Shown here: piece after piece, positions 44,389-54,715 of the stretch
Layout: every line of letters starts with the position of its first letter
Numbering within the stretch: the first letter of the stretch is position 1
Assembly: GCA_903813345.2 (NCBI GenBank)
Contig: CAIIXF020000001.1
Coordinates: 62,137,770-62,201,769, forward strand
DNA length: 64,000 bases
Source of the DNA: Owenia fusiformis
Lineage: Eukaryota; Annelida; Polychaeta; Sabellida; Oweniidae
Reading direction: 5' to 3'
The notes under the pieces: generated by a model
Databases searched by the model: none
Seen by the model: the letters and a program-made list of their open reading frames with translations, nothing else
What the model was told of the DNA's origin: nothing
Position numbers and translations under genes: made by a program

Positions 44389-44523
44389 CCTACTATTATG
44401 GACTTCTTTGTTTCCATGATCTATGAGCTCCATGTTGGTACAGAAATGTTTTGAAAGATCCTCCACCATTCGGTTGCCATAAGAACCCACAATAAGTCCA
44501 GCTATCGTCAAGAGCAGTATCAT
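44389..44523 (-). CDS. PAN-domain gene, first coding exon with signal peptide
   Basis: A 135-bp coding exon beginning at an ATG and ending at AGG|GTGAGT, phase 0. MILLLTIAGLIVGSYG is a clear hydrophobic signal peptide (residues 1-16), so the product enters the secretory pathway. NRMVEDLSKHFCTNMELIDH and GNKEVHNSR follow, with one cysteine. It joins in frame with VCFDRA of exon 2. It is the most upstream ATG in the cluster. The promoter and 5' UTR were not identified. That this exon belongs to the same transcript as the PAN exons 41 kb away is inferred from strand, phase and lack of a competing gene. Confidence 0.75.
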
Positions 44524-44829
44524 ATTGTTGTTTTTTTCCTGACTAAATTAATTAATGTAAAGCATAACATAGTCAAACTTTTATAAACCGTGCCATAAAA
44601 ATAGACCTTGGTGCTAGAAATGAATATTTCAACACGGTTCTTCAAATCCTACGATCAGTATATTTATTGTGTTGTCGCTGTCCTTGAATTATGTTGAGAA
44701 ATATCACGAAGGGAAATTTAATTATCAACCTTTGCCATAATATTTCTGTTCAAGAATGTACACAATTAAATATGAAATTTACTCCAATGCAAGAATACAA
44801 AACAGACTATAATGACTATTCAAAATGAG
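44524..44829. other. 5' flank of the minus-strand gene
   Basis: No TATA box or CpG-rich promoter recognised. Confidence 0.35.
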
Positions 44830-45130
44830 TATTACCTTAACTATTTGCTTCACCAACCAACTCGGTGTTACCTTTAACTTTACATATCACCTTTAATGTT
44901 AAACTTTACGATCCGTATGACACTTCACTCTGTATATTATGCTTGAATAACTGTATTGCTCTTATTAATTATCTACATCTCAATCCATTAGCCATATGTA
45001 TTACCCTTAACTATCTGTATAATCTTTAATTATCTATGTTTACATTAAGTATATGTGTTAGCCATAACTGTCGGCGTTACTCTTAGATGTATGTGTTACA
45101 CTTAACTATCCCGGCTATGACATTAATGGT
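44830..45130. repeat. Degenerate minisatellite TTACCCTTAACTATCTG, block 1
   Basis: Imperfect units of about 18-25 bp built on TTACCCTTAACTATCTGTA (for example at 45001, 45061, 45100). Further blocks at 45.43-45.60 and 48.05-48.18 kb have the same unit and orientation. Confidence 0.8.
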
Positions 45131-45149
45131 TGAGAAATAGGGATCGAAA

Positions 45150-45430
45150 CCAGCCATAGTTTCCTCCTGATGACCATTGTGAATTATTGTGTTTTATGAA
45201 TTATGGCGACGGCTTTTGTGAATGGATGTTGACCCTTTGAAATGCCTATGGACTTGGAGACTGGATTTTATCTATCCCACATCATTTGAGACTGAATGCT
45301 TTATCTTGTATGAGTAATTGTATTTACAACTATTTTTGATGTTATGAGTATTGGCTATCAATTTCTAATTTTTTCTTTCACATGTATTGTAATGACTTCA
45401 GTTGGAATGAAATGTCCCTTGGTGTTCTGG
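45150..45430. repeat. Dispersed element, inverted copy of 52.37-52.69 kb
   Basis: CCTTTGAAATGCCTATGGAC, GATTTTATCTATCCCA, GTTATGAGTATTGGCTATCA and CCAAGACCAGAACACC-type sequence all appear inverted at 52.4-52.7 kb. It splits minisatellite block 1 from block 2. Confidence 0.78.
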
Positions 45431-45600
45431 TCTTGGATTGTGTTACGTTACATTTCACTATCTGCATCAACCTCATGTGTCTGTGTTACATTTAAGTACC
45501 CCCCTTACCATTAAATTCATTGTTACCTTTAGCTATCTGCATTATCCTTAATCATCTGTATTACCCTTAAGTATTTGTTTTACCCTTAACGTCCCCGTCA
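45430..45600. repeat. Degenerate minisatellite, block 2
   Basis: Continues block 1: TTACCTTTAGCTATCTGCAT, TTACCCTTAAGTATTTG and similar. Confidence 0.78.
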
Positions 45601-45847
45601 AAAGTTTGAAAATATTTTTTTATCATTCATTTACTATTTGTGATGACTTAAAAAAAAAGTTGTGAGCATTTCATTTCTCAAATATTCAAATTTCCCGCCA
45701 TTTTTCAAAAAAAGTTGAAATTTTTCAATTATCAAATATTTCTTAATGCATTTCAAAAAATATTATATTTTTAACACCAATGCACAGATTGAACAAAGGA
45801 CACACTATTTCAATAACAAAATGTTCAAACATTAGTGATGTCACTAA

Positions 45848-47257
45848 AGCTACGTTCACACCAACGCCACTTTGATGGCGCTTTAAAGCGGCTTGTAAAG
45901 CGGCACCAAAGCGTAACAAAGTTTGATTAAAGCGTTGGGGTCGTAATAGGTAGAAGAAAAGCTCGGAGTTAAGCGGGATATTCGGCAAGAGCACTAAAAA
46001 GTTAAACTGTTCAAGCTACGTTCGCACCAACGGCGCTTTGATGGCGCTTTAAAGCGGCTTGTAAAGCGGCACCAAAGCGTAACAAAGCTTGATTAATGTG
46101 TCGGGGTCGTAATAGGTCGTGGAAAAGCTCGGAGTAAAGCGGGATAATCTGTTTAAACTGTTTAAAAAATTTTGCGCGCTCTGTTACGAATTGATTAAAG
46201 CGCCGAGAGTGTATCAAAGCTTAACAAACAGTTACAAAGCTCAACAAAGCTTGACCCAAAGCGTAGGAAAGCTTAACAGAGCTTGGTTCAAAGCGGGGAC
46301 CCTAGTCTCTTCACGGTCTATTACCACTTGACACGCTTTGTTAAGATGTCTCAAGCTTTGCTACGATCTGGCATGAAGAGCTGACACGAGGTCAGACGCT
46401 TTCATCAATATCTGACAATCTTTGTTACACTTTCATGAAGGACTTTCAAGCTTTCCAACGTATTGAGACGCTTTAATCAAGAATTGAAACGTTTTGCTAG
46501 GCTTTGTTACGCTTGACAAGTTTCCACTTGCTATATCACGCCGTGCGACAAACATCATGTCTTCTTCAGATAGGTCATGCTTTGGTCCATCTGGAATTTC
46601 TGGATCTTGTTGTTCTGCTATCGTGTTCTCGAGTCGAAGATGCAATGGTTTTATGGATGTACTGCATCTTTATATAGTCATTAGATCAAAAGCGGAATGA
46701 AATCGTCGATCCCGACATTTTCCAATGCTTGACAGAGCTTAACAGAGCGTAACAATGCACAACAGAGCTTGGCAATCGTAAGCCTGATTTAAAGCGTCAT
46801 AATCGCCTCAAAGCGCAATAATGCTTATCAAAGCTTATCAAAGTGTGATTTCAAGCGTAACAAAGCCTGGTCAAAGCGGGATCAAAGCGTCAGGAACCTA
46901 TCAGAGCTTTGTTAAGCTTTCCTACGCTTTGGATCAAGCTTTTCTAAGCTTTGTTATGGTTTGTTAAGCTTTGATACGCTCTCGGCGCTTTAATCAATTC
47001 GTAACAGAGCGCCCAAAATTTTTGAACAGTCTAAAATTTGTTGGCGTTCTTGCCGAATATCCCGCTTCACTCCGAGCTTTTCTACGACCTATTACGACCC
47101 CGGCGCTTTAATCAAGCTTTGTAACGCTTTGGTGCCGCTTTACAAGCCGCTTTAAAGCGCCATCAAAGCGCCGTTGGTATGAACAAAAAAGACAAAAATG
47201 ACGGCGCTTTGCTCGCCGATTTAAAGCGTGGAATTCGCCGTTGGTGTGAACGTAGCT
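45848..47257. mobile_element. Foldback element of phased AAAGC motifs
   Basis: Ends AGCTACGTTCACACCAACG (45848) and complement CGTTGGTGTGAACGTAGCT (to 47257). The interior is dominated by AAAGC(G/T) on the plus strand (45.89-46.30, 46.73-46.90 kb) and its complement GC(G/T)CTTT-type on the other strand (46.33-46.52, 46.90-47.23 kb), spaced 10-12 bp. An internal duplicate end lies at 46013. No coding frame is credible. Confidence 0.8.
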
Positions 47258-48048
47258 TAAGGTAACAAAAACTTTTTGAAAAAAATTGTTTTGGCAAAAA
47301 ACATGCGAGGATGAATGCTATGCATTGGTATGAATTGTGGCTTATCAAAAGATATATGTGACCTCTAAAAGTTAGTTTTAAATAAATTCACAAATTTTGG
47401 AACAAAAAGTCTATCAAAAACCACTTTTTGAAATTAAAAAAAAAAAGTTTCACATATCACACTTTGATAACATTGGGTAAGACTAAAATATAAGCCAAAG
47501 TGGTTTAAACTTTGACGGCGCTTTGCTCGCCGATTTAAAGCGTGGCATTCGCCGTTGGTGTTAACGTAGCTTAAGGTAACAAAAACTTTTTGAAAAATGA
47601 AATTGTTTTTCGATGTCAATCTTTTCTAAATATGCTAGACTTCAATAATAAACCAATGTTGATTGTCTAACCAGGTTAAAAGAAAGAATATATCATGTTT
47701 TAGATATCATTGTACCATTGGTTTCTATGAGAACTAAAATTTTTAAATGCATTTTTCTCGGAACCGTTTTCATGCACTGATAAGTTCATTTCTCGCTTAA
47801 TTATGAACTGATTTTCTTAATTGTTTTGGCAAAAAACATGCGAGGATGAATGCTATGCATTGGTATGAATTGTGGCTTATCAAAAGATATGTGTGACCTC
47901 TAAAAGTTAGTTTTAAATAAATTCACAAATTTTGGAACAAAAAGTCTATCAAAAACCACTTTTTGAAATTAAAAAAAAAAGTTTCACATATCACACTTTG
48001 ATAACATTGGGTAAGACTACAATATAAGCCAAAGTGGTTTAAACTTTA
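47201..48048. repeat. Interleaved direct duplications A-B-A'-C-B'
   Basis: A (47201-47283) recurs as A' (47515-47600) and contains the end of the AAAGC element. B (47284-47513) recurs as B' (47819-48048) with about three differences. C (47601-47818) is single copy. Confidence 0.88.
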
Positions 48049-48049
48049 T

Positions 48050-48180
48050 ATGGGGACTACCCTTAAATGTACGTGTTAACTTTGGCTATCTTGAGTACCA
48101 TTTGGCTATTTGCATTGTGTTACCCTTAACTACCTTTATTATCCTTGTGTATCTATGTTATCCTTAAGTACCGTAATGAT
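48050..48180. repeat. Degenerate minisatellite, block 3
   Basis: TTACCCTTAACTACCTTTAT and related units resume immediately after the duplications. Confidence 0.75.
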
Positions 48181-48659
48181 ATACACCATCCCGGGGTACC
48201 AACTATACGGGACGTATCAGAACTACTACGTGCGCAAAACCGTTAATTAGAATTTTAAACCTACCAGGTGTTTGAAAAACAAGGATTGTGAGTCTCATGC
48301 TGCACCGTTTTTCTTCAAAGATGTCATTAAAAGCTAAACCAAAATGCCTCTCTGTCGGTGCATTGCTTTAGTGTAAATAAATTCCTCGTTGCTGTGAGAT
48401 CAAGCAAATTTTCATAGCTTTTAACTATAAGTCTAGTTATCTCGCAAAGATTTTATTCTTTCTGGCCCATAATTGCAGAATGAACCCCAATTATAACCCT
48501 CAATCGCTACGTCTTCTTGTTTGATGGAAAGAAAGTCATTTATAAAAAAAGGAAGACAAGAGTTCAGCAAACATATGCCTTAATGTGCAACAATTTCGAC
48601 AACAGAAATATCTAGAGATAATATTTTTAATTTGTCTTTCGTATTGCACTTGAAAGTTT
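48181..48659. other. No gene supported
   Basis: Nothing recognised. Confidence 0.35.
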
Positions 48660-49350
48660 CTTCTTTAACAAACTCCACAGGTTTCAACATATAAAAATTG
48701 GACCTAATCCGTCCAATTGGTATTTGGGTTTTCAAGGATTATGATTAATACGAAATAATGGCGGCTATTTTTTAATGCAGCTGCCATCTTGGAAACATCT
48801 TCTTGAGCAGAGTTCCTTTACCCCTAGGTATCAGCATATAACATTTGAAATATTTATAATATAAAGCATAAAGCATATAATATTTGAAAGATTGTGTTCT
48901 GATAAGAAACATAGCGACCACTTTGATGTTCAGGTGTCATCTTTAAAATACATTCTCGAGCAGAGAAACTGTGTCCCTGGGCACCAGCATATAATGTTTG
49001 GACCAAATTCGTCCACCGGAATATGAGTTTATCAATGATTACATTTTTACGAAAAATGGCGACCATTTTAAATCTTAGCGGACATCTTAAAAATCTCTTC
49101 TTGAGCTAGGCATCACCTTAAAAATTAAACAACGTGAACAAGTATTTGAGTTATCAAATATTGACTTTAGTTATTAAGTAAACATACATGTAGCTACCAT
49201 TATAAATTGAGCACCCATATTGAAAGTTCAATCTCGGGCAGAGGTCCTATACACCCATAAAGCGCACGTCTTTAAAATTCGATGCAAATCCGTCAACCGG
49301 TATTGAGTTGACGGACGAACAGAGGGACGGATGGACGGGTGGGCGGCCTT
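48660..49350. repeat. Degenerate tandem repeat of about 200 bp
   Basis: Three to four units share AA(A/T)TGGCG(G/A)C, CATCTTG(G/A)AAA, TCTTCTTGAGCAGAG, (G/A)GGCACCAGCATATAA and AATTCGTCNACCGG. The last unit ends in GACGGACGAACAGAGGGACG, a GACG-rich tract at 49312-49350. Confidence 0.72.
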
Positions 49351-50337
49351 TCTATATCCATCCGTCTCTACGTTCGGTCGAATAACAATCTCAATTTGTA
49401 ATTCCAGTCCTAAAAGTAGTTTTTTCATAACTGATTACGCGAGTAAAATCAAAACATAAAGATACTTGACCCGGTGACCTAATGTTGAAAGGGGGAAGTA
49501 TGATTGCCTCTCTTCTGGAGGGGAGTGTATGTCTTCGTTGTATTTTAGATCATGTGAACGTTTTGATTATCTTAAGATGTGTATATTATTATGAGTCCAA
49601 CTTTAGGAGATTTCAGTCCAATCTTTCGATAATCACAATGACGATATGATAAAATATACAACAAATATATTTGTGTCGAGTGTATTTGATTAAATAAGTA
49701 ATAACATCATGATACTTCAATCGGTTCAGAGTACTCAGACAATACAGTATTATTTGCAAGCAGATTACTTGATCGTTATGCCCTCAAAACTTTTTTGAAT
49801 GTTAGATGCATAAAAGATAAAGCGAGAAAATTTCCATTGCGATCATTTCAATATTACACGTGTCACATAGAATGACAGATATATCAAACACGGTGAGTTT
49901 CGATAGCATGATCAGCTGAATGGTATAATACAATACCTGCATACTTTGAAAATAACATATACATTTACCCTATGTTTTCTAATGCAGATGTTCAAATCCA
50001 GGGCTTGATTTCATATCGTGGGCACGAACAGCGTCAACGTCTACAATTGGAGAAATATACTTCTCAAAAAGGAATATCTCTGTGAATAAGACACTCTTAA
50101 ATATTTTGAAAACTTTGGACAACTTAAAAAATCATATTTTAATATCTGGGAAACTTTAAGAAACTTTAAATCGAAATCTTTATTGATTTGCAAAACCACG
50201 GATGGGTAGTTTTTTGAACGAGAATGTTTTCACGATATAATTTCTGTTTTTCGCGAGGTAAATGCATTAAGTCAATGACGTTGACCTTCTAAGCCAGCGT
50301 TACTTGAATAACCATACTGAAAGAATAACCCAGCTGC
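49351..50337. other. No gene supported
   Basis: AT-rich, no exon or repeat recognised. Confidence 0.35.
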
Positions 50338-50351
50338 AAATAGGTAGTCAC
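50338..50351. repeat. Target-site duplication, left copy
   Basis: AAATAGGTAGTCAC, identical to 51258-51271. Confidence 0.9.
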
Positions 50352-51257
50352 TTGAATATGGAAGTATTTTATTTGAAAAAGCCACCAAATATGATCTTGC
50401 AAAACTTGACCAAGTACATTACAGAGCTGCATTACTAGTAAGTGGATGCATTCAGGGAACTTCAAAAATTAAACTATTTAAACCCCTCAACTGGATTTTT
50501 GACCAACATAGAAATCCTGTTCGAGATATAAACCTAAGAAATGTCAGAGAATTTAATATTCCAAGATCATCTGGCTCCTTTTCTAAATCGCCAATAATAA
50601 AAGCAATGCGCGAATGGGAAAAGCTCCCATATTATCTAAAAGAAAACAAAAAAATTTAAAAATTTAAAAGGAATGTTAAAAAACATTTCCGAGATAAAGA
50701 TTTACCATTACCTACATCTAAGCTTGAATTATCTCGAAAGAGTGAAATCCTTCTAAATCGCATTAGATGTGATTTTATTTTCACAGGCCACTTTTTCCTG
50801 CACAATTTTAGAAATGTTGACAGTCCAAATTGTTTATGTGGCTACAGAGACCAAACTACCAAGCACCTCATCTTCAACTGCCCGCTATTATTAAGAGAAA
50901 GAGAAGAACTTTATGGGGAACTTAGGATAATGCCTGAACTTGATTTCTTTTTTTCACCAAGATGCTCTTTAGAACACAAGACAAATACTCTCCTGTTTGG
51001 TGACATTTCATTGAATAATTCTATTAAAGGTCTAGTTTTTTAATCTTTTACAGATTTTCTTTGTAAGATAATAGAACTTGTCTAAAATAACATGTATTTA
51101 TGATGAGTCAAAAACAATCAGTTCATTTCTCCAAACAGGAGAGCCATCTTTTATGTAAATTCAAATACTGTTACCCACAGGGCCAATAATGCTTTGGCGT
51201 AGGCCCTGTTCATGCTGTATAATTAAGACTGTTTAAATAAAGGAACCATAAAAACTA
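50352..51257 (+). mobile_element. 5'-truncated LINE, C-terminal coding region and 3' end
   Basis: From the first base after the duplication, the frame reads EYGSILFEKATKYDLAKLDQ, VHYRAALLVSGCIQGTSKIK, and after one in-frame stop LNRIRCDFIFTGHFFLHNFR, NVDSPNCLCGYRDQTTKHLI, FNCPLLLRERE. The HYRAALLVSG..GTS block is the thumb region of LINE reverse transcriptases. C-x-C..H..C (NCLCG...KHLIFNCP) is the C-terminal zinc knuckle. The 3' end has AATAAA at 51236. Truncation, flanking 14-bp duplication and only one stop show a recent target-primed insertion. Confidence 0.92.
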
Positions 51258-51271
51258 AAATAGGTAGTCAC
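51258..51271. repeat. Target-site duplication, right copy
   Basis: AAATAGGTAGTCAC directly after the LINE 3' end. Confidence 0.9.
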
Positions 51272-51324
51272 AAGTTTCACTACCAGATGACTAATTTGGG
51301 TCAGATAGCATGACAGATATAATA

Positions 51325-51955
51325 CAGGGTGTTTCATAATGACCGTCTCCCTATCCACAGCCAATCCTAGATCACGTGGCCCTATAATCTATATACCATG
51401 GTAAAGGTTATTCAATTCTGGACTTATGTGCCCAATTTTAGCATGTCTGGTCAATGAGAACATAATTTGTAAACTTATGTTTGATCACTAAACCCTCAGT
51501 TTGTGTGATTTGTGGCTACCATTTTAATGGATTTAAAGAGAGGAGCATAATGCTATATAATCCATTGAAACACCAAGAGCTCTCTGGGTATTTCTTTGAA
51601 ATATGTAATACATTTCTCTTTCAAATATCATTGGGATATATTCTCAGCATCCATCAAATGTTATAAGTTGTACATACATGTAACTATAGATAATAGTGTA
51701 TTGAGGCATGGTTAACATAGGTGTTAGCAGGGCACGTGGCTAATTTTGGAAAAAAGTAGATATCAGATTCTATGCTTAAGGTAAAATGGGTACCTTTTGT
51801 AGAGGTATGTAGCTAGTTGTAAAGACTGTTGAGCTCATTCAAAGTTGTTTTAATTAGTTCAGGATTGAACAAGCTTTCATATGATATTTAACATATGCTG
51901 GTATGCTATTTGGAATTGGTGGTTGATAGGGGGACGGTCATTACGGAACACCCTG
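51325..51955. mobile_element. Mariner-like MITE, CAGGGTGTTTC ends
   Basis: CAGGGTGTTTCATAATGACC and onward (CGTCTCCCTATC) is mirrored at 51925-51955 with one or two mismatches. TA flanks both ends (51323-51324, 51956-51957). 631 bp, no transposase. An open frame of 61 codons inside is not protein-like. Confidence 0.85.
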
Positions 51956-52292
51956 TAGAAAGTTCCCTTAAACTTGAATATTCATTCTTCAGTTTTAGTT
52001 GTTCAATATTGATAATAGGGACTGTAATTTCCCACTAAGCGTGAACGGAAAATATTTAAGCGATGCATTTTTTATGGGCGATTGGTTATACGTCGTATAG
52101 GTTGGCGTTTAGATTTAAATGCAAGCTTAAACTCCTTATTATTACCACCTTGCCGGGCCAGTTCTAGGGGTTTTGGTGCTAGTTTAGAAGGCACTCATTT
52201 TACTATATCGACCTGAGCAATATGTGACGTCATAGTGATGGTCCATATTGCCGGTCAAGAATGCATTTAAAGCTGCTTAGCAATGTTATTTG
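51956..52292. other. No gene supported
   Basis: Nothing recognised. Confidence 0.35.
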
Positions 52293-52700
52293 GATATATA
52301 AGCACAAATGCCAAAGGGAAGGGTGACTAAAAACTTTAAAACTGTAAGTGTAAATCTGTCATAGGAAAAGTAGACCCTATATATCCCAAAACCATGATCT
52401 AACGTGAAAAGAAACAATGTCTAACATCCCCCTCCCCCCTCCAATCGAGAACCAATATCACAATCCAGGACCAGAACACCAAGGGACATTTCATTCATAC
52501 GGAAGTCATTAAATACATGTTGAAAAAAAATTGAAAAAATTGATAGCCAATACTCATAACATCAAAAATAGTTGTAGATACTAGTACTCATAAAATGATT
52601 TGGGATAGATAAAACCCAGTCTCGAAGTCCATAGGCAATTCAAAGGGTCAACATCCGTTCGCAAAGCCTATTTCTACCCAAATTGAGTTACTAAATCAAT
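52293..52700. repeat. Dispersed repeats (52.29 box and 52.37-52.69 element)
   Basis: GGATATATAAGCACAAATGC matches 32832. From 52370 the sequence is the inverted partner of 45.15-45.43 kb, and its first part also resembles 13.89-14.0 kb. Confidence 0.72.
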
Positions 52701-53303
52701 CACTGGGTAAATAAATACATATACATGAAGGCCCAGACATGTTATAGGTCATTAAGAATCACAATTCAAGGATAAAATACCTGCTTCTTACCTGGCAAAA
52801 AGTAAAAGAAAGGGAAATACCCAAAGCTGTAAATCTGTGATTTCTAATTCTAGTCATTGTTACCACAATAACTAAGTAGCTTGCAGCAGTATATTTGCTT
52901 TTCTCATGGACTCTAGATCCTCCTTTTCCTACTATTGGGTTTGGGCAACATGGCTATGTCCCTTAATCCCATAATATGAATATTAATTTGATAAATCTAA
53001 AGAACAATTTGAACTGAGAGGAAACATGTGTGATGCCATCAAAAGTTGTGTAATGAAGCACGAGGAATTTCTGTGGTAAATTATCTGAAAATAAATTCTC
53101 AACTTAAATTGAGAATTCTCTGTTCATCCACAGAGTTAGGGGACATAGCCTGCCTTCCCAGAAAAGTAAGATATTTATCTTGGACAAAAAGATCAGGAAT
53201 ATTGTCAAAAATCACTAAAAATCATGCTAGGCCGCTTTAATGACCGGCAATTTTCCCCGGGAAATTAGATCAGTGCGTAAGCTTTTCTTGCTGTTTCATT
53301 CCT
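52701..53303. other. Inverted-repeat remnant, no gene
   Basis: GGCTATGTCCCTTAATCC (52951) and its complement TTAGGGGACATAGCC (53137) indicate an old foldback. The 64-codon frame at 53.05-53.24 kb falls within it and is not supported. Confidence 0.5.
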
Positions 53304-53643
53304 GGGCCGGTGAATTCGTACGATCCGCGACCCGATCTGGATAAATTTCGTCATGGTAATGATGCATTGTGGGATTAATACAAGAATTTATCCAATATCG
53401 GTGAATTCGTACGATCCTGAGATTAATCTCAGGATAAATCTCAATCCACCTCTTGAGGTGGATTACTTTTTGGATAAATTTTATCCGAATTCCAATGCAA
53501 ATGGGATAAATCTAGGGGATTCCCCCTCTTAATCCTCGGATCATTCGAATTCACCAAATATTTATCGGATTAGTAATCCAAGATTTATCCCAAAAGATAA
53601 AATTTATCCGGATTGGATTGGGGATCGTACGAATTCACGGCCC
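53304..53643. mobile_element. MITE with GGGCCGGTGAATTCGTACGATCC ends
   Basis: Left end GGGCCGGTGAATTCGTACGA, right end the complement (TCGTACGAATTCACGGCCC). The box GGTGAATTCGTACGATCC also occurs internally at 53399. Small internal palindromes include TGAGATTAATCTCA. 340 bp, no coding capacity. Confidence 0.82.
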
Positions 53644-53799
53644 CTGGTCATTAACGGTGGTAATAATACTAATGACGTCAATTCTGCGGGCAAAATAGTG
53701 AAATATTGCCCTTCGAAATGACGTTATTGTACTATTACTTTTAAATGACGGAAACACCACTTGAGGGGAAGGTTTCTCAATAGACAAGGTGCGTTTTCA

Positions 53800-54713
53800 T
53801 CTAGAGGAAATGTGGTAGGCATTTAGTGTTAAAAGTGTTCTGACAAGTGTTTCTTATGAAACTTTTTATGCTGAATCCAAAAAACCAGTTGGCAAGCTGA
53901 AATATGATTATTTAACCCTTAATATACTATGTTAGTCCCCCCTCCCCCAAAATTCACCCCTATCAGGTGTAAAAAAATCTTCAACCTAAAATAACTTTGA
54001 TTTTATGGTTTTTGTGTGTGAAATACATGGACATTGTATAAAATAAATATTTGAAGTATGAATGATATGGATTACACTTAAGAGATTTGAATAAAAGCAA
54101 AAAGTGTGTACCACAGGGGGCAAATTTATGACCTATTTTTTACTTTTCGTGTCATAACTTTTTTATTAGACAATGATGGATGCTAAAAAAATCCATGTAA
54201 AAGGCTTTATACCTGGTTTACCAATCCTGCAAGAATCAAAGTAATTCCTCTGATAATTGCCCTGAAAAAAATTAGTGAATTTAAGAAAAAATGACATTTT
54301 AGCTTGGACTGATTTTATGTGTGACTATAACTGACCCCTATTGCTTCAACATTTATCCCTCTGTGTTCAAATATTTGGCATTTTAGAATAAATCTAAAAT
54401 ACATAACTTATTTAAGCTAAGTTTTAGGAAGATTTTAGCTTTTTAGCATGTTCAAATATTAAAAATTCATGAAATATGATGTCTAAAATTGATAAGTTAT
54501 AGGTATACCCTTGGAAGACCCGTATAATTTCTTATTTGTGAACATATTTGTACCAATATTAGTTTTCTAGCTTAGAGAAATAATGTATGATATCTCCTGG
54601 TTTGGCTTTCTGGTGGTTTGAACAATCTTAGATGTTATCATTGAAAATTCATTCTTAAATCATAGGTCTGCAATCAATCAAATTCAAGTATACCATTAGT
54701 ATCATTCTACTGG
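53800..54713. repeat. Long-TIR element, left arm outer part
   Basis: Inverted copy of about 58655-59570. Landmarks: AAGTGTTCTGACAAGTGTTT / AAACACTTGTCAGAACACTT and AGTCCCCCCTCCCCCAA / TGGGGGAGGGGGGACT. The arm resumes at 56153 after an insertion. Confidence 0.9.
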
Positions 54714-54715
54714 TA

